64,000 nt of DNA from the NCBI GenBank assembly GCA_018857735.1, contig JABMCL010001566.1, forward strand, positions 92,001-156,000, written 5' to 3'. Every line of letters starts with the position of its first letter. The stretch's first letter is position 1. Below the pieces are notes generated by a model, which did no database searches, was not told where the DNA came from, and saw only the letters and a list, made by a program, of their open reading frames with translations. Source of the stretch: Alviniconcha marisindica (taxonomy: Eukaryota > Mollusca > Gastropoda > Provannidae). The translations under genes and the position numbers were made by a program. Shown piece after piece: positions 38,457-51,707 of this stretch.

Positions 38457-41400
38457 AGGAGAGAAGGGGGAAAGCAAGAGCAATATTGTTTCTGGTTGGT
38501 ATGGTGTCATGCTAAATAAATTCTACTGTAACCAGTGTTGCTGTCAGCGGGGTAAAGAGGCGGGGAATGGGGGCACGTCATCCAGCACCAGTACTAACAC
38601 AGGCAGTACAGCAGGCCTGGGCCAGTGACGGCCATTCTCTTCCCATGGGAAACACTGGGCTTTGGATGAAGCTCAAGATGAGCACAAGTGAATGAAGCAA
38701 AGAACTTGCTGACAAAGGTCACAGTATGTAGACTGTAGTGGGTTTCCAGTGGTGGTAAGTACTACAGCTTGTACAAGTCACTCCACTGTAACCTGATCCT
38801 CAGCAAGGAGCCTGCCTTGCAGTGTCAGTACTGTAACCCCACCACTGCAGGGTTAAGTGATCTCATGGCTACACACTCACAGTCACAGGGACAACTCCCG
38901 TTTCACAACAGACCACTTGCTTCCTTTGATGTATGCCAGCTATATCTCCAGTCTTCCACTGCTTTCTGTCTGAAGATCAGAAGACTCTCTTTACTATTCT
39001 TTCACTTGTTTCTGTCTGAAGATCAGAAGACTCTCTTTACTATTCTTCCACTTGTTTCTGTCAGAAGATCAGCAAGACTATATTATCTTTCACTTGTTTC
39101 TGTCTGAAGATCAGCAGGACTCTCTATACTATTTTTCACTTGTTTTCAGCATGACTCTATATTAATCTTCCACTTGTTTCTGTCTGAAGATCAGCATGAC
39201 TCTCTATACTATTTTTCACTTGCTTTCAGCATGACTCTATATTAATCTTCCACTTGTTTCTGTCTGAAGATCAGCATGACTCTATATATTATTTTTCACT
39301 TGTTTCTGCCTGAAGATCAGCAAGACTCTTTATTGTTCTCATTATCATTTAACAAATACAACTTACTGCAGCAAAACATGTCTATTTTACTGAAATAAAC
39401 TGACTACAGTTTATGGTGTGTGGATAACGTAGGCATTTCATCCTTCAGCACACACAGAGCAGACACAGCACTCCCTCAACTACCACTTTTATCCCATAGT
39501 TCAGAATCATTCCCTCCGGTGAACTCCCCCTCACTGGAGAGGCTAGGCTGACTGAGAGGAAAATGTTCTAGTAAATCATGTGGGCACCGACCACCAAACC
39601 TTCGTCTTTATGTCAGTGGGTCTCTCCTGGCAACACATTAATTCTGCCATCGCAGCTGCAAACTGGAAATCCCTCAAGGACTCTTTGGAACAGTCCTCTT
39701 GAGCTGTGTTTGGCCGATACCAGTAGCAAACTGCCACACCACCAGACTGACGCTGGCTGGCACAACACAGACACAGTGGTGGACAGCAGAAAGCACATGG
39801 CAACGGCCGGTGTTGGGGAACAACTACAGAGGACTGAGAAAACCCGTGTGCCAAGGCTTCCCCCATCTCGTGTGCACCTTATCAGTCCTTTCCTGTCTCA
39901 TGATGTTGCACCGTTACATTAAGGAGCACCGAAGAAGCTCCGCCGCTGAAGGAAAATCCCAACAGAATCCGATGTTTACCTTTTACCTCATGCACTTTTA
40001 CCTCATGCACACTCAAGCCTGAATGCTCACCTCAGTGGATTCAGCATATCCCTCCTCATCGTCGGAGTCCACGACGCTCTCCACCAATCCGCTGAGCTCT
40101 GCCTCAGGGTTGTCCGGGTCGTCGAGGGAGGACTGCATCATGTCGGAGCCGGAGTAAGCGCTGGAGGTGTCGCTGGCGCGGGAACTGCGCTTCATGTGCT
40201 GCTCGCTGCGCACAAAGGGCTCCCGTAGCAACACCCCCACCGCCCCCCCTCCCCCTGCATCGGACGGCAGCTGGAAGTCAAAACAAAACGACTCGGGTAC
40301 CAGGGAGGAACAAGTCTGACTGAACCTGTCAGAAACAGGACCAACGCAAAAGTGGGCAGCTTAAGTTGAACAAAACATATCTTTATTCAGCACATCTGAA
40401 AAGAACCAAGTACAGAAACTGCAAACCAAAAAGGTGCAAGCAGAAACTGAAACAGTGAAAGTGGGATGATAAATAATGGAACAAAAGAGACAAGAGAGTC
40501 ATATGTATTATATGAGAGTCATACTAATCCTGTATTATATACTTACTTATTAACCTGTTTATTTCACAAGATCTAGAAGACATGCTTTGATTCACAGCAT
40601 CCAGTTCACCCAGTGAAGGTCTAGCATGGAGACGTGCACCTTTACCACAACACGAGTGACTGTGGTTCTTGTGCTCATTGCAGCTTCATGTTTTCAAGTC
40701 TCCTGATTACTCTAGGAATCCAAAGACAGGTCTAAATGGCTTCATCATCATCATCACTTGGGCCAAGAACACAGCCAGGACGGCCAGAGTGTAAAGGCTG
40801 TGGCTGTACTCAGCCAGGATGGCCAGAGTGTAAAGGCTGTAGCTGTGCTCAGCCAGGATGGCCAGAGTGTAAAGGCTGTAGCTGTGCTCAGCCAGGATGG
40901 CCAGAGTGTAAAGGCTGTAGCTGTGCTCAGCCAGGATGGCCAGAGTGTAAAGGCTGTAGTTCTGTGCTCATTGCCAGGACGGCCAGAGTGTAAAGGCTGT
41001 AGCTGTGCTCAGCCAGGATGGCCAGAGTGTAAAGGCTGCTGTGCTCAGCCAAGATGGCCAGAGTGTAAAGGCTGCAGCTGTGCTCAGCCAGGATGGCCAG
41101 AGTGTAAAGGCTGCAGCTGTGCTCAGCCAAGATGGCCAGAGTGTAAAGGCTGCAGCTGTACTCAGCCAAGATGGCCAGAGTGTAAAGACTGCAGCTGTAC
41201 TCAGCCAAGATGGCCAGAGTGTAAAGGCTGCAGCAATGCTCAGCCAAGATGGCCAGAGTGTAAAGGCTGCAGCAATGCTCAGCCAGGATGGCCAGAGTGT
41301 AAAGGCTGTAGCTGTACTCAGCCAGGACGGCCAGAGTGTAAAGGCTGCAGCTGTCCTCAGCCAAGATGGCCAGAGTGTAAAGGCTGTATCTGTGTGGCCA

Positions 41401-43846
41401 GTGTGTAAAGACTGTATCTGTGCTCAGCCAGGACGGCCAGAGTGTAAAAAGACTGTATCTGTGTGGCCAGTGTGTAAAGACTGTATCTGTGCTGAGTCAG
41501 GATGGCCAGAGTGTAAAGGCTGTATCTGTGTGGCCAGTGTGTAAAGGCTGTATCTGTGCTCAGCCTAGACATCTTCGCTAGTGTATACAGCAGCACCCCC
41601 CCCCCCGATTATCACTGTTATCCTCAACAGTACATCTCCTCAGCACCACTCCACCCATTCATCACACCACCATCCTTACCTGTTCTATGCCGCTATCTGA
41701 GTTCATCCTGCGCATGCCGCCGCGAAGGTCATGTTGGCTCTCAAGGTCGGGGGCGAGCAATCGGTCAAGGTTAGCAGAATTGATATTTCGATGGGGGTGA
41801 CCTCCCTTCAGTGCCTGCACATCAGGGTAGTCGATCTGCAAAACACAGATATAGGACACATGCAATTTTCACATGGTGCCACACTCTGTCTAGTGATAGT
41901 GTGGTGACAGTGTTGCTAACTGTGCCCCAAATTGAAAAAAAGACAAGGGGAAAAAGAAAAGAAAAAATGTCAGGGGGTTTGTTAAAATGTGTTCAGCATC
42001 CACGCCAGGACTGCCTCACCTCATGAGTTTTAAAACTGTACATGGCGTCAATGACGCAGTCCAGGTCGAGGTCATGGCACTTCTTCTCCCTCTTCCGAGA
42101 CCTCGACCTGGACCGCGATCTAGATCGAGAGCGTCGGCGAGATTTGGGCGCTGGCGCAGGGGGGTCGTGGCGCTGGGGGTCCCGGTAGAGCTGGATGCTC
42201 AGGTCAATGTAGGGAATGTCCTGGGACAGTAGGTCCTCATCCTGGCTTCTCTCCTCTCCCCTGGCAGCTGCCTTCTTCATCTCTTCCCTCATCAGAACAC
42301 TCAGCCTCTTCATCGACATTGTAAGGGACAATGAGGCGCTTGTCTCAGTGGCTCTCTGTCGGTGTCAGCACACCATTTTCACTCACACGGCAGTCAAAGC
42401 CACAGTATGCTCCTACATCCGCTTGAAAAACGACAATGTATGATAAGCTGGCTAAAACAAAAACACAAGAAAAACACCATGCAATCTGACTTCGCTGGCA
42501 AAACAAGCTGATAATGATGACTTGTCCTATAAGCTTGAAATGATCCAAGAAGCACCACTGAAATCCAGCCCACAGCAGATACACTTGATAACAGAACCTC
42601 TAGACAGGTTGTGGGCACGCTTTCCGGAAACGCACGAATCTGTCAATGGTCCACCAAAATACGCAACATGAATGTCGCATCAAGCTCCACAATGGCCGTA
42701 GGCGTGTGTTCAAATTCCACCACCACCACCACCACCGCAAAGCAGGAACCAGCGGAACAACAGGCCACTTCTTGCACTACTGACATCCAAACTGCCAGGC
42801 AGACGCAAATAAACATCCTTGTGCGGCCTTTTAAACAGCCGCCTGTCACTGATGTCAGTGGGAGGTGTGATCAACGCTCACTGAAACACCCCCTGTTCCT
42901 CTGCCCGTCAATTAAAACTCTCAGCTGCTGCTGTTTTCTGGAACCCTGCAACCGGGCCAAGTCTGCCCCGCAGGCTGTGTGCAGTGACTTGAATCCAACA
43001 TGCACAGAGGACAGAGTCCCAATCAAACTCAGGGCTGCTCTGACTCAAGTCACTCAGCTCCAAGTTTTGCAGTGTGAAGGAAACAGCTCAAGTGGCCCCA
43101 CTTCTGGACCGTCTTGCAAAGATTGAGGCCAATGCTGTAGCTAGCGTGAGGGCTGTTCTTCTCAATAAAGGCTTTGTGTACTGGACAGCATTCGGAATAC
43201 ACAACACCAGAGCCAACACTTTGTTATAAGAAAAACATAATAACATTTTGTCTAATCTATTACTAAATAAGTCTCAACATAATCATTGTAAATCTAACAA
43301 TTACTTGTTGTCACAGTAATAACAATAACAACAACAAAAAGAGTTAATAAACAAACAAACAAAAAAACAAATGCTAGGTGCTGTCCCATAAAACAAACCT
43401 AAATCCGACTTTTGATCTGAAACCACTGTGACCTACCACAAACAGTAAGTCTTTCAACAAATACGGATAATCTTCCCACACAGAAAATAAAGCGGTCAGT
43501 AATCCTCAAGCAGCAGGAAGCTTTTAAGTTCAGTTGAGTGTGCACTGAAACATGAGAAAGAAATTTTGACCAGGAGCAAAACTGTGTCATGCACTGATGT
43601 ACCTATGCTCATAACTGCCGAAGGTCAGTGGTAATATGAGCATGCACATTTAAGGAACTAACAGAAAGAAGGTTAGAAAGTAGGTTAAACGCTGTTCTAA
43701 AGGGTTATTTTCTAAAGTGTTATCTTTGTAAAGCTCTTGAGGCAGACATGGAGTCAATGACTGACTAGAAGCAGCAATCAAAATGGCTTTGAAGTTTTAT
43801 GGCCCCAACTCTGATCAGTTGACTGTCATTGCTGAAATTTTACATC

Positions 43847-43924
<78 letters not shown>

Positions 43925-44404
43925 TGTCTGTAGCCAGACTGTTGGGGCCAAAGTAACATACTTGTGTTAGGAGTTCCTTGTCCCGGGCATGGGAAGCGGC
44001 TGCAAACACAACCTTCTCACCCAACACTGGATCAAACCTCAGTTGGCTGAGGAAGGAATCGACCGACTCATTCTTCATGTTACTCTGGGAAACCATCATG
44101 GCCATAACTCTCAATGAAAACACCATTCATCAAACCGCAAATAAAGTCTGATTCATTGTTCAAGTTTATGCCATATTACACTGGAAGGTGACTGGGGGGG
44201 GGGGGGGGGGGGGGGGGGGGGAATGAAGCTGAATGAACTGAGAAAGCAGTCCCTAGAAAGTCAGGAAGGGTGACAATACTGACAAGTCTGAGTCCTGGAG
44301 TCTTGTCAACACACACACGCACGCATGCACGCACGCATGCACACACACTAAACACTGATAGCTCCAGATTCTCAGCAGAGGAAAACTACTCCAACTGGGT
44401 GTCA

Positions 44405-44445
<41 letters not shown>

Positions 44446-44997
44446 CTGCACACACACACATACAGTCACACACACACACACAGTCACACACACACGCACG
44501 CACGCATGCACGCATGCACACACACACACTAAACAATCACAGTTAGCACAGAAACTGATCACACACACACAGCAATGAATAAGACAGAGTTTCTGGTCCC
44601 CATTTCTCCTTACATTGTACTGGTCAACACAGAATGCTGATATAGCGCTAAGATGAAAGACATGGTTGGTCCTTTTAATGTTGTGTGCAGGGCACTGGAT
44701 CAAACTTCACATTCCCACTTTAAATGGCTCACAACTGAAGGGTCCCCCCCCACCCCACCTTCCTCACCTGCACAGCAAGCCAGTGCATGTTTCAGAAGTT
44801 CCCCCATCCCTGGAGGACAGCTGTGTTGGCGGTGGGCAAGAGCAGAGAGTGGGTCAGTCTGTGCAGGACCCAGGGATGTGGTGTGAGAGATTGGCAAAGG
44901 TCTAGTAACAGCCCCCACAGAAAGAGGAAGCAGAAAGGAAGCCACCTCGCCATGATAGTGCCCCACTTCAGTCACAGGTCAGCCCCACCATAAAGCT

Positions 44998-45065
<68 letters not shown>

Positions 45066-47456
45066 CTCAACATGGGCCTCACACCAAAAGCACCAACAGT
45101 GAGGCTCGTTAGAGATGCAGTGGCGAGTGACATGTGCACACAGTTGGAATAAAGTCAGTTTAACGTTACAACTGGCTGTCAGTGAAAAACTGTAATGTCC
45201 CAAACTACCTTGGATCCTGTTAAAGTGTTCTTGGGAACTGTTGCATCACCAACAATTCACATGTTGAGTACTGTCATATTAGATAAGTGTTCTTCTTACT
45301 AATCTTAGCCTTTTACGTGTCTGGATGTTTTGTCTGCAGCTTTGTTGTTGATCTAAGCAACCGTTGTCTGACTTGAGTGCTAGCGGTAAACACACACATG
45401 TGTACGCTGACAAACCAATCGAGTAAAAAGCCTTTAAGCGACACAGTGGTCTGATGAATTAGAGACAGGTGGACCTGCACCTGCCATAGCCTGAACTGCA
45501 GCCACAGTGTCCATCACTAGGACTGCACCATGACTGCAAGTGAATCACCGCAATAACTAGACAGTCTCATCTCACTCTTCACAGAACTGCCATTTCTCGT
45601 GAACAGTATTTTAAGCGTTTATTTCAAGTTTTGGTCTGCTGCAAATCCCCGCTGGTGCATGTCCTGTTCCGCCCAGTCTGTCCATCCTCCCACGCACGCC
45701 TCTTCAGCCAATAGATTCACTCGCAGGGCAAGCCTCCTGTCCGCTAACTTCCCATTTTCCTCACAAAGCAAGTGGGAGACCACAAGTTCTTGAGCGACAT
45801 GGGGGAGGAAGGGAAAGGAAGGGGGTGCGGGTGGTGGAATGAGTCGAGCATCATGTCCATTGCCACAGCATCACAGGAAATGTCCTGTCAACACCCTGAC
45901 TCACTAATAACTAAAGACTTGTCACTGGAATTACAAAACACTGACACGTTCCCTGTCAACACCCTGACTCACTAATAACTAAAGACTTATCACTACAATT
46001 ACAAAACACTGACACGTTCCCTGTCAACACCCTGACTCACTAATAACTAAAGACTTATCACCACAATTACAAAACACTGACAGACAGAAAATCAGCCTGG
46101 CTCACTAATAGTAATACCTGAAGACTTATCGCCACAATTACAAAACACTGACAGACAGAAAAACAGCCTGGCTCACTAATACCTGAAGACTTACCACCAC
46201 AATCACAAAACACTGACAGAAAAGCAGCCTGGCTCACTAATAGTAATCCTGAAGACTTATCACCACAATTACAAAACACTGACAGACAGAAAAGCAGCCT
46301 GGCTCACTAATGGCCTTGAAGACTTAAAATTCACTGAACAATTGAAAAACACTGACAAACAGAAAAGCAAGCCTTCACTAATACCCAAAAACATCACCAC
46401 ATTCCAAAACCACAAAACAAAAGTGCAGACTGGCTCACTAATTACCTGAAGACTTATCACCACAATAAAAAACTACAGAAAGCAGCCGGCTCACTAATAC
46501 CTGAAGACACACACAATACAAAACACTGACAACAGAACAGCCTGGCTCACTAATACCTGAAGACTTATCACCACAATAACAAAACACTGACAACAAAGCA
46601 GCCTGGCTCATAATACCTGAAGACTTATCACCACAAACAAACACTGAAGCGAAGCAGCCTCTCACTAATACCTGAAGACTTATCACCACAATACAAAACA
46701 CTGACAGACAGAAAACAGCCTGGCTCACTAATACCTGAAGACTTATCACCACAATTCAAAACACTGACAAACAGAACAGCCTGGCTCACTAATACCTGAA
46801 GACTTATCACCACAATAACAAAACACTGACAGACAGAAAAGCAGCCTGGCTCACTAATACCTGAAGACTTATCACCACAATCACAAAACACTGACAGACA
46901 GAAAGGCAGCCTGGCTCACTAATACCTGAAGACTTATCACCACAATCACAAAACACTGACAGACAGAAAAGCAGCCTGGCCTGCTCAAATGGCCCCTCAC
47001 AGATCCCAGGGCTGATTTTGTCATATAATTTGGTACTGGAAGTCAGGAGAGAAAGAAAAAAAAGAACAAAAGAGAGCAAATTCTCAGTCCAATAACCTTC
47101 ACAATTCCACAAGAAAGCGCATTACTGTCACTGTCTTCCAAAACTCACCCATGACTTTCAAAATGAGTTGTGGTCATCCAGTATTAATGTTACATCAGCT
47201 CTAAAGAGGTTATCATTGTGGAGAGTTTTAAAGATTTTGCTTTAAAAAAAATCAAATCAGTTCTGGCACACAGGCCAATAGATTCCATTGTGGTACAAGT
47301 AAATTCAGCTTTCTGATTTACTGTAGGAGCAAAGTAAATAATCCAGGGGATGCTACCAAAGCCACATTATACAAAGCTACATTACATTCCAAATGCCCAC
47401 TGCAAACACTGCTAGTCTTCCATACCATCACACATATACACACACACACTGAAAAC

Positions 47457-47513
<57 letters not shown>

Positions 47514-48132
47514 GTGGACACACACATACACACTGAAAACCACACACACACACACATGCATGCACACACACACACAGACATACACACACACACACCTACA
47601 TGCACACATACACCAGCAACCTGAGTACAGCAACCAGAGAAAAACGCACCCAGTTTTTTTTCTTCTTCAGAAAAAGGTCTCAAATCATGTGGCAGTCAAT
47701 CAGTTAGCCAGGCTGATCTGGCCCATAGGAAAAGTACAAAGCAAAAGAGGACAGTGGAGCAGATAGGGTAATTAAGACCGAAGAGGATGGTGCTGTGAGG
47801 ATGGTGTGTGTGAAAACAAAACGATACAAGCCGAAGATTGTGTGGAATACGATGTTGGCTGGTTTGGACTTACAGCGATCATTTCTGAGGGCTCCAGAGT
47901 GAGACACTCGCTGGTTCTGCGCCCACATCCTTGACTTCGCTTGCCAAAGCTGAAACACACACACACACACAAGTGGAAATCAGTCCTCCGCTTAACTTAA
48001 CCCCAAGACACACAACACTTGATTAATACTGTTACAGAGTTCACACATAGTAACTTCAGCCACCATCTGCAGTAAACTCACTTGGTTGTTGAACAACAGC
48101 CGCAAGCAAAACAGACAGTGAAGCAGTTGAGG

Positions 48133-48178
<46 letters not shown>

Positions 48179-48372
48179 CACACACACACACACACAAAAA
48201 AGAAAGAAGATAAACACCTGCAAAGTCAAAGAGAACAAAATGTGAAAATGATCAATACCATTCGACCAGAAAAGAAAATGAACAGTAATACACATAACAA
48301 CAGCCATCACAGGTGATGTCTTAGGAAATGAAACTAATGGCACTTGGATTCACTATGACACCTAAAAGTGTA

Positions 48373-48422
<50 letters not shown>

Positions 48423-51400
48423 CGACAGGCAGACAGACAGACAGACAGGAGGTTTGTGAGCATCTAGATGCAGAAACATTAGAGACAACAGGGCTAGCAC
48501 AGCTACCCCTCTGACACTGAGCCAGGTCAACACCTAACACCGCCGCGCCAACGGCTCACAAACCACTGCCTACAAACACGGACACCAAAAGGGGCAATTC
48601 CATTCAGCCGCCGGCGCTGGCACATTTATTATTCCGGCAGAAAGGCTTTGATGCTGTAGTTGAACACACCTCAGAGAAGCCACGCCAAACATCTCCAACA
48701 ACCCGAAACAGGAGTCACACGGAAACTCCACCCGGAGGTCTACTACGCACACCATCTGTAAACACGCATGCTCGTCGAGGCCTGGGCTTACTAGCCAGAA
48801 ACCCGCGCGTGGTGTCTAATAAATAATACAGGATACCACTGATATTTGTGTATACGCGCGTGGTGGTTGGTTAGAGGTGCGGAAACAGACACCTGTTGCT
48901 TTTTAGCAGGCTGGTGGCGATGAGTCAGCCGGCGGGCGGTCACAGCGCTGCATCACAGAGAGGCGGCGGCAGGCTTTGCTGCAACGCCCAGAGTGCAAAC
49001 ACTGTTGACACTTCTCCACACCATGCGGTCTGGCACCAACAGAACACGCACTGCAGAACAGCGCCTGCTTTCAACATCGCACTCTTGTCTCCAACTCGCT
49101 CATGTCTTCACACCCCTTCCTGCTTACACATTGTACTGTATTAGCGCAGACTTGGAGTTTAGCTTACAGTTTCAGCGTAACGCGTGTCGCAGACTGCAGG
49201 TGCTATCACTGCCTTTTCAGATTAAAGTTTCAGCTTAACGTGTATCGCATACTGCAGGTGTTATCACTGCCTTTTTACCTTAAAGTTTCAGCTTATCGTG
49301 TGTCACAGACTGCAGGTGTTATCACTGCCTTTTTACCTTAAAGTTTCAGCTTATCGTGTGTCGCAGACTGCAGGTGTTATCACTGCCTTTTCAGCTTAAC
49401 GTGTGTCACAGCCTGCAGGTGTTGTCACTGCCTTTTCAGATTAAAGTTTCAGCTTAACGTGTGTCACAGACTGCAGGTGTTATCACTGCCTTTTCAGATT
49501 AAAGTTTCAGCTTAACGTGTGTCACAGACTGCAGGTGTTGTCACTGCCTTTTCAGTAACGTGTGTCACAGACTGCCTTTTTACTGCTCTCTACCGCTCTT
49601 ACTGATGGCAGGAAAGACAGGCAAGCTATCATTGTATCAGACCGATAGGCAATCAGACCAGCAAGATCAGAAATAAAGCTACCATTGTATCAGACCGATA
49701 GGCAATCAGACCAGCAAGATCAGAAATAAAGCCACATTCCGTCGACACCAACATCCACATTCAAATCCCCACACGTCAAGAGCACGGGCATCTCTAATCT
49801 TACAAACTACTTACACTACACAGCTTGCTTCCGCTTCAAATCTTTTCTCTCTCCCTCTTCCCCCACCTCCATACCCCCTCCCCCCTTGTCCCCGTCCCTG
49901 ATAAGCCTGATGGTTTCCGTGGACGTTAAGCATCATGTTGACTTCAATCTTCTTTGAAGTCTTCCCAACTAAGGTACTTATTTCGTGATCTGTTCCGATT
50001 CGGTGTTTGTCTACTTTCTGTCTCACGGCTCTTTGACGTTTCATGGAGGAAAATCCTTCCTGCTACTCATACACAGCACAACGTAATCACAGTGCTGCAT
50101 GCCCCGTCACTGGTCACCGCCTCCATCCAGACCCTTCCCTGACATACTCCCAAACAGCCAGGCAAACAGCGAGATCATTCAGTATCCCCTGACATACTCC
50201 CAAACAGCCAGGCAAGTAGCGAGATCATTCAGTATTCAATGAGATACTCCCAAACAGCCAGGCAAACAGCGAGATCATTCAGTATTCAATGAGATACTCC
50301 CAAACAGCCAGGCAAGTAGCGAGATCATTCAGTATCCCCTGACATACTCCCAAACAGCCAGGCAAACAGCGAGATCATTCAGTATTCAATGAGATACTCC
50401 CAAACTGCCAGGCAAGTAGCGAGATCATTCAGTATTCAATGAGATACTCCCAAACAGCCAGGCAAACAGCGAGATCATTCAGTATTCAATGAGATACTCC
50501 CAAACAGCCAGGCAAGTAGCGAGATCATTCAGTATTCAATGAGATACTCCCAAACAGCCAGGCAAGTAGCGAGATCATTCAGTATCCCCTGAGATACTCC
50601 CAAACAGCCAGGCAAGTAGCGAGATCATTCAGTATCCCCTGACATACTCCCAAACAGCCAGGCAAGTAGCGAGATCATTCAGTATCCCCTGAGATACTCC
50701 CGAACAGCCAGGCAAGTAGCGAGATCATTCAGTATTCAATGAGATACTCCCAAACAGCCAGGCAAACAGCGAGATCATTCAGTATCCCCTGAGATACTCC
50801 CAAACAGCAGGCAAATAGCGAGATCATTCAATATTCAATGAGATACTCCCAAACAGCAGGCAAATAGCGAGATCATTCAATATTCAATGAGACACTCCCA
50901 AACAGCCAGGCAAATAGTGAGATTATTCAATATTCAGTGACATACTCCCAAATAGCCGGCAAATAGCGAGATCATTCAAAATCCAACCTAATGGGGCAGG
51001 GCTGAAGATACGCTTTACACAGATTAGCATAAAAAGACACTTGCATAGCAAGCTGTCTCTCTCTCACACACACGTCACACATAAAAATCATAACATCCCA
51101 ACACTGTGCTGTGAGCGGAACGGAGACTGCACCATCCAACAAAATCACATCTTCAACGCACGTCCACGCTGATTACATGCATGCAGGTGGGGTGCCGACA
51201 ATGTGCGTGCAAGTCTGCGCTGGCTGTGGACGTAAATCGCTCGCCCACACAACAGTAATCACTGGCAAGCATTCAGTCCGTTCTGGTGACTGTGATTCCC
51301 AGTGGCTATCAGGGGTCCATCTCCGGCAGCCCACGAACCGCGGCCAGCGGGTCACCAAACTCCACAAAGACACCCGAGGGAAAAGACCTCCAGTCGATTG

Positions 51401-51647
51401 TCACATCTCACCGAGAAGACCGTCAAAGGCTGCACATCAAAGGCGGCCACGAACTGTGGAGACACGCCTTGGTATCATCACGAGTCTGTGTTACAGGTTA
51501 CCCCCCCCGGGGGGGGCCCCACATACAGGGAGAGAACTCGAACTCCAAAACTTTATTTTACAAGGATTGTAGTTTAGGTTCAGTCAAAAACCTAACTAGT
51601 CCTTGCTAAGCTACTGATAAGTACACATCAAATTACAGGCATTGTTT

Positions 51648-51707
<60 letters not shown>

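Noticed and set aside
40758..41544. Cys-rich 13-residue repeat protein on the plus strand
   Set aside because: 39-bp period keeps frames open on both strands; variation among copies is not biased to synonymous sites.
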